A DNA stretch of 8,300 nucleotides from positions 1-8,300 of the forward strand of contig VGRU01000162.1 of assembly GCA_016875255.1 (NCBI GenBank), written 5' to 3'. Source of the stretch: Deltaproteobacteria bacterium. Its GTDB lineage: Bacteria > Desulfobacterota > BSN033 > UBA1163. The number at the start of each line of letters is the position of its first letter. Position 1 is the stretch's first letter. Shown here in pieces: positions 1 to 5,889 of this stretch. Under the pieces are notes generated by a model. It did not search any database. It was not told the DNA's origin and saw only the letters and a list, made by a program, of their open reading frames with translations. Made by a program: the position numbers and the translations under genes.

Positions 1-1
1 G

Positions 2-427
2 GTCAATATTGAATTGAAGAAGGGAGATTATGGCAGATGGACGATCCTCGATCTGGCCGACCGCGCACTCGGGGAGGTGGAGAAGGCTGGGATGGTGGAT
101 CAGGTGATTTTTTCATCTTTCGATCCGATAGCCCTTGAAAGGGTTTTAAAGAAGAACCAGGCCGTGCCTGTTGCCTATCTCTACAACAGGCCCTGGAATT
201 TTCCTCGGGAAGTGACCGAAGGGCGACCTTTTCCAACCCTGAACTGCCGGAAAACGGTTTTGACCTCGGAAAACATCTCCCGTGCCCATCAGGAGGGTGT
301 CCGGATCGGCGTCTATACCCTCAATACGGAAGAGGAGATGGAAAAATTCATTGACCTAAAGGTGGATGCCATCATCACGGATTACCCGGACCGGCTCATC
401 AATATCCTTAGGAAGCGATACCTATAA
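2..427 (+). CDS. Glycerophosphodiester phosphodiesterase, C-terminal part (5' end outside window)
   Basis: This enzyme hydrolyses glycerophosphodiesters (deacylated phospholipids) to sn-glycerol-3-phosphate and an alcohol, using a TIM-barrel fold. The reading frame is open to the first base, so the gene begins upstream; about 141 residues are visible against roughly 240-260 for the family. The first visible residues read VNIELKK, matching the conserved NxExK metal-site strand. Further on are SSFDP (barrel strand), the GVYTLNTEEEM segment that corresponds to the family's 'W..N' strand (Tyr here where Trp is common), and the terminal TDYPD motif. The TTG at 14 is an internal codon, not a start. 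The N-terminal HRG catalytic motif and any signal peptide cannot be seen, so cytoplasmic (UgpQ-like) versus periplasmic (GlpQ-like) location is open; the length of the visible part fits the short UgpQ-like type. The gene converges on uppP. Family assignment is firm; the exact substrate is not. Confidence 0.9.
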   Translation, partial: VNIELKKGDYGRWTILDLADRALGEVEKAGMVDQVIFSSFDPIALERVLKKNQAVPVAYLYNRPWNFPREVTEGRPFPTLNCRKTVLTSENISRAHQEGVRIGVYTLNTEEEMEKFIDLKVDAIITDYPDRLINILRKRYL

Positions 428-457
428 ACCCAAACAGAAAATTTACTGGGTTATTTA
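426..457 (+). terminator. Weak hairpin after the phosphodiesterase gene
   Basis: AACCCA (427-432) and TGGGTT (447-452) can pair across a 14-base AT-rich loop, directly at the stop codon and followed by ATTTA. The stem is short and the T-tract poor, so this is only a possible terminator. Confidence 0.25.
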
Positions 458-506
458 CACCCACATGCCAAATTGGATTCTTTTGTTGTTGCCATTGACC
501 ATTACT

Positions 507-527
507 CAAAATGAGAGGTATCCTCTC
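507..527 (-). terminator. Possible terminator of uppP
   Basis: On the minus strand, GAGAGG-ATA-CCTCTC (527-513) forms a perfect 6-bp stem with a 3-base loop, starting 15 bases after the uppP stop codon and followed by ATTTT. The stem is good but the T-run is only four bases. A perfect CCTAATTAGG palindrome (532-541) lies between the stop codon and the hairpin. Confidence 0.4.
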
Positions 528-542
528 CTGACCTAATTAGGC

Positions 543-1337
543 TCAGAAGATCATTAAGAAGATCATTACTACTCCGATTCCCCAACAGTAATAAGAAAAA
601 TTGTATATTTTCCCCATCTGAATCACCTTCATCAAAAAAGCCAATGACAAAAAGCCTGCAAGAAAGGCCATGGCGGTTCCGATCGACACCGCTTGAAGTT
701 CCGGCATGGAATCCACTTTCCAAAGCTCTAAAAGCATGGCGCCCAGGATGGCTGGAATCGAAAGGAGGAAAGAGAATCTTCCGGCAAGTTCTCTATTCAG
801 GCCGCAGAACAGGCCCATGGAGATGGTTGCACCGGATCGGGAGATTCCGGGGATGATGGCAACTCCCTGCACTACGCCGATGAGGATGGCATCGATCCAT
901 CTCATCTTTTCTAAGGAGCCGCCCTCCCTCTTGACCCACCGGGTCAGCCAGAGGATCGAGCCCGTGATCAGGAGCATTCCCCCGACGATGTTCGGTTTGG
1001 AGAAGAGGGATTCGAACCAGTCTTTGAAAAGGATTCCCATCAAACCCGTGGGGATACTCGCAACGAGAATCAAGAAGAAGAGCCTTGTCCCCTCCTCATT
1101 TTTTCTCTTCCCGGTGACCGTTGATCCTATTCCCCGAATGATGCCACCGATGTCCCTCCTGAAATAGATGACCACTGCAAGGAGAGTTCCGAAGTGGAGC
1201 ATCACATCAAAGAAGAGTTGAGGCTCTTTCATTCCGAAGAGGGATTGGAAGAAGACGAGATGGCCGGAACTGCTGATAGGCAGAAATTCGGTCAGTCCCT
1301 GAACGATTCCGAGGAAGATGGCATGTGAAAGACTCAT
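543..1337 (-). CDS. uppP: Undecaprenyl-diphosphatase (UppP/BacA)
   Basis: This integral membrane enzyme removes a phosphate from undecaprenyl diphosphate. It thereby recycles the lipid carrier for peptidoglycan and surface polysaccharide, and its presence raises bacitracin tolerance. The protein (264 residues from the ATG) is the usual family length. It shows the N-terminal GIVQGLTEFLPISSSGHL motif with the conserved Glu and SSSGH, and the second motif PGISRSGATISMG near residue 165 with the essential Arg. Several hydrophobic helices follow each motif, consistent with a polytopic membrane protein. The start at ATG 1337 is preferred because family members begin MSL-HAI-LG; a GTG two codons upstream (1343) is possible, and neither has a strong Shine-Dalgarno (GGGTGA ends 2 bases before the ATG). 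It lies 159 bases downstream of the mutase gene on the same strand. Co-transcription is possible, but a repeat tract fills the gap. Confidence 0.96.
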   Translation of the reverse strand: MSLSHAIFLGIVQGLTEFLPISSSGHLVFFQSLFGMKEPQLFFDVMLHFGTLLAVVIYFRRDIGGIIRGIGSTVTGKRKNEEGTRLFFLILVASIPTGLMGILFKDWFESLFSKPNIVGGMLLITGSILWLTRWVKREGGSLEKMRWIDAILIGVVQGVAIIPGISRSGATISMGLFCGLNRELAGRFSFLLSIPAILGAMLLELWKVDSMPELQAVSIGTAMAFLAGFLSLAFLMKVIQMGKIYNFSYYCWGIGVVMIFLMIF

Positions 1338-1367
1338 CGTCACCCAATCTGGGTAAGGACAAAAAGG

Positions 1368-1483
1368 TTATCAGGGCATCAGGTTAATAAATCACACATT
1401 CCTTTTAATGATCCCTGTTCTTCTTCATCCTGATTCCCTGATATCCTGATACCCTGCATCCTGGTCTCCTGATTACCTGATAA
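1368..1483. repeat. Degenerate 8-bp tandem repeat (CCTGATNN) with an inverted partner
   Basis: From 1429 to 1483 run seven units beginning CCTG: CCTGATTC, CCTGATAT, CCTGATAC, CCTGCAT (7 bp), CCTGGTCT, CCTGATTA and CCTGATAA. Five of the seven keep CCTGAT. At 1368-1383 the same unit occurs twice in inverted orientation (reading CCTGATGC CCTGATAA on the minus strand). The last two direct units (1468-1483) and this inverted arm match at 14 of 16 positions, so a long hairpin with an 84-base loop is possible, with alternative pairings to other units. The tract fills most of the gap between the mutase stop codon and the uppP start. Its function is unknown. Confidence 0.8.
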
Positions 1484-1496
1484 ACTATCTTTCTTC

Positions 1497-2861
1497 TTAC
1501 CTTTGGAGACTAACGACCGTTTTTTGTACTCTATCTTCCACCAGTTTCTTAATCTCCTGGAGGCGATCTTCAGTCAGCGCCTCAAACCGGAGAACCAATA
1601 CCGGCTGGGTATTGGAGGCCCTTACCAGTCCCCATCCATCCTGAAATTGGACCCTCACCCCATCCACATCAATAATGGGATGGTCTTTTTTCAACTCCTC
1701 TTTGACCTGATCGACCACCTTAAATTTGATCTCGTCCGGGCAAGAGACCCTGATCTCCGGAGTGATGTGGGTTTTGGGGACATCGGCGAGAAGGGAGGAC
1801 AATTTTCTCTCTGTTTTTGAAAGAAGCTCAAGGAGTCGGCATGAGGCATAGATGGCATCGTCATAACCGAAATAGCGGTCGGCAAAGAAGATGTGACCGC
1901 TCATCTCTCCTCCCAGGACCGCCTTCTCTTCCTTCATCTTCTCTTTGATCAGGGAGTGGCCGGTTCTCCACATGATCGCCTTTCCGCCATGCTTCTCAAT
2001 ATCACTGAATAGGTTCTGAGAACATTTGACTTCAGCCACAAAGGTTGCGCCTTTCTGCTGTTTCAATATCTCACGGGAGAAGAGGATCATCAGCTGATCG
2101 CCCCAGATGATATTCCCCTGATCGTCCACGACTCCGATGCGGTCCGCATCTCCGTCGTAACCGATTCCCACATCCGCCCTGGTTTTTAAAACCCGTTCGG
2201 TAAGAGCTTTGAGATTATCAGGAACCGTTGGATCGGGAAAATGGTTGGGAAACCGGCCATCGATTTCGCAATAGAGTTCCTCAACTTCACAACCCAGATC
2301 ATTAAGCAACGGCCCCGCAACCACTCCGCCCGTTCCATTTCCTGCGTCGATGACGCCCCTCAATTTTTTTTCGAGGCGGATGTTCTTCTTAATATATTCC
2401 TGATAGGCCTGGATGACCTTAGCTTCTGAAAGATTTCCTCTGCCAGAGATGAAGTCACCCCCCTCAACCAGTCGCCCCAGTTTCTGTATCTCTTCGCCAA
2501 AGATGGTGCTTTTCCCCACAGAGACCTTGAAGCCGCTGAACTCCGGAGGATTATGACTGCCCGTGACCATTGTTCCACCGTCCCGGTTCAGATGGAAGAG
2601 GGAGAAATAATAGACCGGCGTGGGGCAGACGCCGATATTGACCACATCGCATCCGGTTGATAACAGGCCCTCGATCAGGGCTTCACTGAAAGCTCCTGAG
2701 CTGAGCCTTCCGTCCCTTCCGACGGCGAGAGATTTTTTACCCAGCCGGACCATATGAGATCCGAACCCTTTGCCTAACTGCCGGACGATATCAGACGTCA
2801 GGTCCTTATCAACGACTCCCCTGATATCGTATTCCCTGTAGATCTGGGGGTTAATCTTCAT
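1497..2861 (-). CDS. manB: Phosphomannomutase/phosphoglucomutase (AlgC/ManB type)
   Basis: This alpha-D-phosphohexomutase interconverts mannose- or glucose-6-phosphate with the 1-phosphate, feeding GDP-mannose and UDP-glucose synthesis for envelope polysaccharides. At 454 residues it has the normal length. All four domain signatures are present: the catalytic phosphoserine loop TGSHNPPEFSGFK (Ser102), the Mg-binding loop DGDADR (236-241), the sugar-specificity loop GEMSGH (318-323), and the phosphate-binding loop RASNTQP (414-420). GEMSGH is the form typical of dual PMM/PGM enzymes rather than phosphoglucosamine mutase. The ATG at 2861 is supported by a strong Shine-Dalgarno (AAGGAGGG, with GGAGGG at 2871-2866, 4 bases before the start). 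It is divergent from hisS across 115 bases and upstream of uppP. Symbol usage differs between genomes (manB, algC, pmm/pgm); the dual specificity is inferred from the motif, not proven. Confidence 0.95.
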   Translation of the reverse strand: MKINPQIYREYDIRGVVDKDLTSDIVRQLGKGFGSHMVRLGKKSLAVGRDGRLSSGAFSEALIEGLLSTGCDVVNIGVCPTPVYYFSLFHLNRDGGTMVTGSHNPPEFSGFKVSVGKSTIFGEEIQKLGRLVEGGDFISGRGNLSEAKVIQAYQEYIKKNIRLEKKLRGVIDAGNGTGGVVAGPLLNDLGCEVEELYCEIDGRFPNHFPDPTVPDNLKALTERVLKTRADVGIGYDGDADRIGVVDDQGNIIWGDQLMILFSREILKQQKGATFVAEVKCSQNLFSDIEKHGGKAIMWRTGHSLIKEKMKEEKAVLGGEMSGHIFFADRYFGYDDAIYASCRLLELLSKTERKLSSLLADVPKTHITPEIRVSCPDEIKFKVVDQVKEELKKDHPIIDVDGVRVQFQDGWGLVRASNTQPVLVLRFEALTEDRLQEIKKLVEDRVQKTVVSLQR

Positions 2862-2884
2862 AGAACCCTCCTTTTATTAAACAA

Positions 2885-2913
2885 TAATTACCCTAAAACT
2901 CCCCAAGAATCAA
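2885..2913 (-). promoter_or_regulatory. Candidate promoter of the phosphomannomutase gene
   Basis: On the minus strand, TTGATT (2913-2908) and TAATTA (2890-2885) are separated by 17 bases, giving a leader of roughly 17-20 bases that contains the strong Shine-Dalgarno. The -10 match is moderate. Confidence 0.4.
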
Positions 2914-2926
2914 ACAATTTCGTCTT

Positions 2927-2955
2927 TTGACTTTTTGAAATGGATGGGCTAAATT
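2927..2955 (+). promoter_or_regulatory. Candidate promoter of hisS
   Basis: TTGACT (2927-2932) and TAAATT (2950-2955) are separated by exactly 17 bases, 21 bases ahead of the hisS ATG. Transcription would start near 2962, leaving a short leader with the Shine-Dalgarno. No T-box or attenuator fits in this space. Confidence 0.6.
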
Positions 2956-2976
2956 ACAAAAACTGAGGAACAATCT

Positions 2977-4236
2977 ATGGGGATCACAGCCATTCGTGGA
3001 TTTAATGACATCCTCCCTGACGAGGTCGGGAAGTGGCAGTTTGTTGAAAAGACGGTACGGGAGGTCTTTGAAAGTTTTGGCTTCGCTGAGATTCGAATTC
3101 CCATCCTCGAACGGACGGAACTCTTCTCCCGGGGCATCGGGGAGGCGACTGACATCGTCGAGAAGGAGATGTATACCTTTACGGACAAGGGCGGCAGCTC
3201 CCTGACCCTTCGGCCTGAAGCGACTGCCTCCATGGCGCGAGCCTACCTCGAACATCAATTCTACACCTTCGATCCTGTGGCAAAACTCTATTGCATTGGC
3301 CCGATGTTCCGCTATGAGAGGCCCCAGAAGGGCCGTTACCGCCAGTTCTATCAGATCGATGCTGAGGTCTTCGGTGTAGGGAATCCTATGGTGGATGCTG
3401 AGGTCATCCTCATGCTCATCCATTTTTTGCGACGGGTGGGACTCGAAAAACTTGAGCTTCAGATTAACTCTCTGGGTTGCCGTGATTGCCGACCCCGGTA
3501 CCGAGACGGATTAAAAGCGTATTTGACGGAAAAGTCTTTCCAGTTGTGCGAAGACTGTCAGAGGAGGATTCAGGCCAACCCCCTCAGGATCTTCGACTGC
3601 AAAGTCCAGACCTGCCAGGAGGCGATAGCAGATGCCCCGAAAGTGATTGACTTCATTTGTGATGAATGCAGTGTCCATTTCAACAGGGTTAAGGAGTACC
3701 TGGCAATGGCAGACCTCGACTACATTTTAAACCCCAGGATGGTCAGGGGACTGGATTATTACACCCGGACCGCCTTTGAGGTCGTCTCCTATGATCTCGG
3801 CTCCCAGAACGCCGTCACCGGCGGAGGCCGGTATGACAATCTCTTTCAGGAGATCGGAGGGCTTGATATTCCTGGGATCGGGTTTGCCATTGGTATGGAG
3901 AGATTAATCTCTCTTCTGCCCAAAGATAAGGGATTGAGCCAGCGTCCGCACTTATTCATCGCCGCACCGGGCAAGGACACTCATCAAGAGGCCTACCGGA
4001 TCGCCAATCAACTCCATCTCGAGGGGATCAGGGCGGAATTTGACTATGAAGGCAAGAGCCTGAAGAGTCAGATGAGACGGGCGGACAAATTGAACGCTCG
4101 GTATGTCCTCATCCTGGGCGAGGAAGAATTGAAGAAGGGCAGGGCGGTCCTGAGAAATATGGCAGATAAATCCCAGGAAGAAATCCCCATTGACAATCTA
4201 TTAGGATTTCTTAAAAATAAGCTCCTTCGGAGTTGA
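2977..4236 (+). CDS. hisS: Histidyl-tRNA synthetase (HisRS)
   Basis: HisRS is a class II aminoacyl-tRNA synthetase that charges tRNA-His in the cytoplasm, normally as a homodimer. The 419 residues match the bacterial length (about 420). Visible signatures are motif 1 around residues 8-60 (RGFNDILPDE near the start), TLRPEATASMARAY (77-90), motif 2 GPMFRYERPQKGRYRQFYQIDAE (from 108), the histidine-specific RGLDYYTRTAFE (257-268) and motif 3 PGIGFAIGMERL (299-310). The C-terminal anticodon-binding domain spans about 325-415. The insertion region (165-235) contains eight cysteines, including three CxxC pairs (168/171, 191/194, 228/231), which could bind zinc; a similar cysteine-containing segment occurs in many bacterial HisRS. 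The ATG at 2977 has GAGG at 2965-2968 with 8-base spacing, and the downstream MGITAIRGF is a typical HisRS beginning. tRNA-Gln follows after 72 bases. Confidence 0.98.
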   Translation: MGITAIRGFNDILPDEVGKWQFVEKTVREVFESFGFAEIRIPILERTELFSRGIGEATDIVEKEMYTFTDKGGSSLTLRPEATASMARAYLEHQFYTFDPVAKLYCIGPMFRYERPQKGRYRQFYQIDAEVFGVGNPMVDAEVILMLIHFLRRVGLEKLELQINSLGCRDCRPRYRDGLKAYLTEKSFQLCEDCQRRIQANPLRIFDCKVQTCQEAIADAPKVIDFICDECSVHFNRVKEYLAMADLDYILNPRMVRGLDYYTRTAFEVVSYDLGSQNAVTGGGRYDNLFQEIGGLDIPGIGFAIGMERLISLLPKDKGLSQRPHLFIAAPGKDTHQEAYRIANQLHLEGIRAEFDYEGKSLKSQMRRADKLNARYVLILGEEELKKGRAVLRNMADKSQEEIPIDNLLGFLKNKLLRS

Positions 4237-4261
4237 TCCATTTGATTTTTGGTGATATATT
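4233..4261 (+). promoter_or_regulatory. Candidate promoter of tRNA-Gln
   Basis: TTGATC (4233-4238) and TATATT (4256-4261) are separated by 17 bases. The -35 hexamer overlaps the hisS stop codon. A start near 4268 would give a 5' leader of about 41 bases, containing the short repeat tract. Read-through from hisS is the alternative. Confidence 0.5.
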
Positions 4262-4270
4262 TTAGGTGTC

Positions 4271-4302
4271 AATTCCGAAATCCACAATCCGAATTCCGCA
4301 AT
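4271..4302 (+). repeat. Degenerate short tandem repeat (ATTCCGMA-like) ahead of tRNA-Gln
   Basis: Four consecutive variants can be read: ATTCCGAA (4272-4279), ATCCACA (4280-4286), ATCCGA (4287-4292) and ATTCCGCA (4293-4300). Units are 6-8 bp and imperfect. The tract sits between the candidate promoter and the mature tRNA, so it would form the trimmed 5' leader. Function unknown. Confidence 0.55.
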
Positions 4303-4308
4303 GAAAGA

Positions 4309-4382
4309 TGGGGGATCGTTCAATGGTAGGACAACGGACTCTGACTCCGTGAATTGAGGTTCGAATCCTCATCCCCCAGCCA
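4309..4382 (+). tRNA. tRNA-Gln, anticodon CTG, CCA encoded
   Basis: The sequence folds into a complete cloverleaf. The acceptor stem TGGGGGA/TCCCCCA has 7 perfect pairs, the D stem is GTTC/GGAC with a GG-containing loop, and the anticodon stem is ACGGA/TCCGT. The loop CTCTGAC places CTG at 4341-4343, which reads the glutamine codon CAG. The variable loop is GAAT, the T stem is TGAGG/CCTCA with loop TTCGAAT, the discriminator is G (4379), and CCA is genome-encoded (4380-4382). The weak U1-A72 pair, G2-C71, G3-C70, G10, U35, G36, A37 and G73 agree with the known identity set for E. coli GlnRS; position 38 is C rather than the U seen in E. coli. A UUG isoacceptor is presumably elsewhere in the genome. 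No clear terminator follows before hicB. Confidence 0.97.
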
Positions 4383-4429
4383 TCTGCTGAGTCCCTCAAA
4401 TTTTCAACAATAATGAAGCTCCCACTGAC

Positions 4430-4774
4430 TTACCGGACCGAATGGGCAGCCTTGGCGAGCACCTCAGTCGCCCATTGGTTCAAACTTTTGCCCCTTGCCT
4501 GGGCCATCACAAGAGCCTTGGCGTGTATCTCCGGTGGGATGCGAAGCATCAGTTTACCCGATGCCGGTTTTTCCGGCTTTCGGCCCGTGGTTTTGCAGTC
4601 GGCAAGATAGTGGTTTATAGCAGATGCGAAGTTCTCTTTGAGGTCTGCAACTGTCTCACCATGAAAACTGATACCGTCCTCGATTCCCAAAACCCGCCCC
4701 ACGAATATGTTTTCACGCGGATCGAACTCAACACGGGCTTTGTAACCTCTGTATGTCATCACATTCATCATCAT
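4430..4774 (-). CDS. hicB: HicB-family antitoxin
   Basis: HicB antitoxins bind and neutralise the HicA RNase and repress their own operon. The 114-residue protein has an N-terminal HicB fold (about residues 6-62: YRGYKARVEFDPRENIFVGRVLGIEDGISFHGETVADL, shown here as a family landmark in two parts, YKARVEFD and GISFHGETVADL). A linker rich in Lys/Pro follows, then a C-terminal ribbon-helix-helix DNA-binding domain (about 74-110: GKLMLRIPPEIHAKAL...SLNQW). The gene overlaps hicA by four bases (ATGA). Three consecutive ATG codons open the frame (4774, 4771, 4768). The GGAGG at 4783-4779 is 4, 7 or 10 bases away respectively, so the second ATG has the best spacing. The gene converges on tRNA-Gln 47 bases away. 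The hicA-hicB order and translational overlap support a functional module. Confidence 0.92.
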   Translation of the reverse strand: MMMNVMTYRGYKARVEFDPRENIFVGRVLGIEDGISFHGETVADLKENFASAINHYLADCKTTGRKPEKPASGKLMLRIPPEIHAKALVMAQARGKSLNQWATEVLAKAAHSVR

Positions 4775-5022
4775 TTAACCTCCAGTTTATCGAACCACTC
4801 TCGCAACTCCTCGACCTGATACTTTCTTGCCTCTTTGCCCGGATGAGGGCGATGCAAATACTTACGACTACCTTTCAGCTCAAAGACAACCCGCGACCCC
4901 TCTCCTTCACGGACTTCCCCGCCGATGGTGCGAATCAGCGCCTCAATGTCCGAGAACACGATTGTCCCACGGGTAGGGGTCGAGAAGATGGCTTCGAGTG
5001 TCCGGCGGTGTTTTGCCTTCAT
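4771..5022 (-). CDS. hicA: HicA-family toxin (mRNA interferase)
   Basis: HicA toxins are small double-stranded-RNA-binding-fold RNases that cleave mRNA and stop translation when HicB is lost. The 83-residue protein shows the typical opening KAKHRRTLEAIFSTP, the core strand GSRVVFELKG (43-51) and the signature HRPHPGKEARKYQVEELREW starting at residue 57. The common GSH motif of other HicA proteins reads GSR here, as in the subfamily with HRPHP, where the histidines at 57 and 60 are candidate catalytic or RNA-contacting residues (inference). The ATG at 5022 gives the family's normal N-terminus but has no Shine-Dalgarno. The inferred -10 box ends only 8 bases upstream, so the mRNA may be leaderless. 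It is the first gene of the hicAB operon. Confidence 0.92.
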   Translation of the reverse strand: MKAKHRRTLEAIFSTPTRGTIVFSDIEALIRTIGGEVREGEGSRVVFELKGSRKYLHRPHPGKEARKYQVEELREWFDKLEVK

Positions 5023-5030
5023 TAGCCATT

Positions 5031-5060
5031 ATGATAGCACATATTGCTATCACATATCAA
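5031..5060 (-). promoter_or_regulatory. hicAB promoter
   Basis: On the minus strand TTGATA (5060-5055) and TATCAT (5036-5031) are separated by 18 bases. Transcription would begin about 5023-5025, right at the hicA ATG (5022). The operator palindrome covers the -10 box and the spacer. Confidence 0.55.
5032..5052. promoter_or_regulatory. hicAB operator palindrome
   Basis: TGATAGCA (5032-5039) and TGCTATCA (5045-5052) form a perfect 8-bp inverted repeat around a 5-base centre (CATAT). It lies on the inferred promoter 10 bases upstream of hicA, where HicB proteins with a DNA-binding domain are known to autorepress. Binding by this HicB is an inference. Confidence 0.7.
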
Positions 5061-5216
5061 TAATGGATTTTTTTATGGATAAAAAGAAGTCAGCTTGTCT
5101 TCCCGTACCAATTTCACCTTATTAAAAACCAACACTGAATAGGAAAACCGAGTTTCCGTTGCCTGACCCCAAACAGGTATTCCGATGCTCTAATCCATTT
5201 TATTTGTAAAAATATA

Positions 5217-5245
5217 TTGACTTAGTCCATGACTTAGTCTACTAT
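5217..5245 (+). promoter_or_regulatory. Promoter of the Phd-PIN operon
   Basis: TTGACT (5217-5222) and TACTAT (5240-5245) are separated by exactly 17 bases. A start near 5252 would place the AGAGGTG Shine-Dalgarno (5253-5259) at the very 5' end of the mRNA, 7 bases before the antitoxin ATG. Confidence 0.65.
5218..5239. promoter_or_regulatory. Twin operator of the Phd-PIN module
   Basis: TGACTTAGTC occurs twice, at 5218-5227 and 5230-5239, identical over 10 bases with a 12-bp period. Each copy contains the near-palindrome GACT-T-AGTC. The first covers most of the -35 box and the second abuts the -10 box, as expected for an autoregulatory site bound by two antitoxin dimers. Binding is inferred. 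Confidence 0.65.
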
Positions 5246-5266
5246 TCTTGATAGAGGTGTATAGAT

Positions 5267-5503
5267 ATGGCTCTCAAAGTTAATATTCATGAAGCAAAAA
5301 CTCATTTTTCACGAATCCTTACCCGGGTTGGGGAGGGGGAAGAAGTGGTTATTTCCAAGGCTGGTAAACCGATTGCTCGACTTGTTCCAATTGTAGGAAA
5401 ACAAGCCCAACGGACACCAGGAAGTGCAAAAGGGAAAATCGTTTTAGGAAAGGATTTCGATTCTCCCCTTCCAGATTTTATTCTTAAAGGATTCGAAAAA
5501 TGA
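5267..5503 (+). CDS. Phd/YefM-family antitoxin
   Basis: This 78-residue protein is the antitoxin of a type II module and the expected repressor of its own operon. The N-terminal Phd/YefM DNA-binding and dimerisation fold covers about residues 1-45, with the characteristic pattern NIHEAKTHFSRIL, then GEEVVISKAGKPIARLVPI. The C-terminal tail (about 50-78; KGKIVLGKDFDSPLPDFIL) is the usual flexible toxin-binding segment. The ATG at 5267 follows AGAGGTG with 7-base spacing. The stop codon overlaps the PIN gene start as ATGA (5500-5503), implying coupled translation. The gene seems more AT-rich than hisS or glnS, suggesting later acquisition. Some databases call such partners VapB; the fold here is Phd/YefM, not a VapB AbrB- or RHH-type protein. 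Confidence 0.93.
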   Translation: MALKVNIHEAKTHFSRILTRVGEGEEVVISKAGKPIARLVPIVGKQAQRTPGSAKGKIVLGKDFDSPLPDFILKGFEK

Positions 5504-5889
5504 AGGTGTTACTGGATACTCACATATTTCTTTGGTGGGTTACTGAGGATCCCAGATTATCATCGAAGACCAGTGAAATCATCAGGGATGGAAGTAACGA
5601 ATTATTCCTGAGCGCTGCGTCAGGATGGGAGATAGCCATCAAAGCTAAATTGAATAGAATTCAACTACCTACCACTCCAGAAAAGTTTATCCCGGAACAG
5701 ATGAGGGTGAATGGAATTCAGGGCTTACCAATTCTGATGAGCCACGCTCTTCATGTTTATAGTCTTCCCAATCACCATCGAGACCCTTTTGACCGTATCC
5801 TTATTGCTCAGTGCCAGTTAGAAGGCTTACCCATCCTAACCGCAGACCCGTCATTTAACCCCTACAAGATCGAAGTTATCTGGGAATAG
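5500..5889 (+). CDS. PIN-domain toxin (VapC-like RNase)
   Basis: PIN-domain toxins are Mg-dependent endoribonucleases, often acting on tRNA or rRNA, held inactive by the partner antitoxin. The 129-residue protein has a complete acidic site: Asp6 (LLDTHIFLWW), Glu44 (SAASGWEIAIK), the HRDPFDRILIAQ motif with Asp95 and Asp98, and Asp116 (LTADPSF). It belongs to the PIN group with LLDTHxxLWW and DPFDR, commonly encoded after Phd/YefM antitoxins. Length is normal and no truncation is seen. It starts in a four-base overlap with the antitoxin and converges on glnS with 39 bases between stop codons and no obvious terminator, so glnS transcripts could run antisense into it. The RNA target cannot be read from sequence. 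Confidence 0.94.
   Translation: MKVLLDTHIFLWWVTEDPRLSSKTSEIIRDGSNELFLSAASGWEIAIKAKLNRIQLPTTPEKFIPEQMRVNGIQGLPILMSHALHVYSLPNHHRDPFDRILIAQCQLEGLPILTADPSFNPYKIEVIWE

Noticed and set aside
706..1167. A 153-codon open frame on the plus strand.
   Set aside because: It is a shadow of uppP, whose conserved motifs lie on the opposite strand across the same bases.
1368..1483. A CRISPR array formed by the repeat tract near uppP.
   Set aside because: The units are contiguous octamers with no spacers, and there are no cas genes nearby.
2893..3423. A 176-codon open frame on the minus strand over the hisS start.
   Set aside because: It is antisense to the highly conserved hisS 5' region, covers the hisS promoter, and its translation shows no recognisable motif.
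4221..4234. Hairpin AGCTCC-TTC-GGAGTT at the end of hisS as a terminator.
   Set aside because: The stem includes a G-T pair, lies inside the coding region, and the nearest T-run (4246-4250) is about 12 bases away.
5142..5157. Small inverted repeat GGAAA...TTTCC between the two toxin-antitoxin modules.
   Set aside because: The arms are only five bases (six with a bulge), there is no T-tract, and the context suggests no role.
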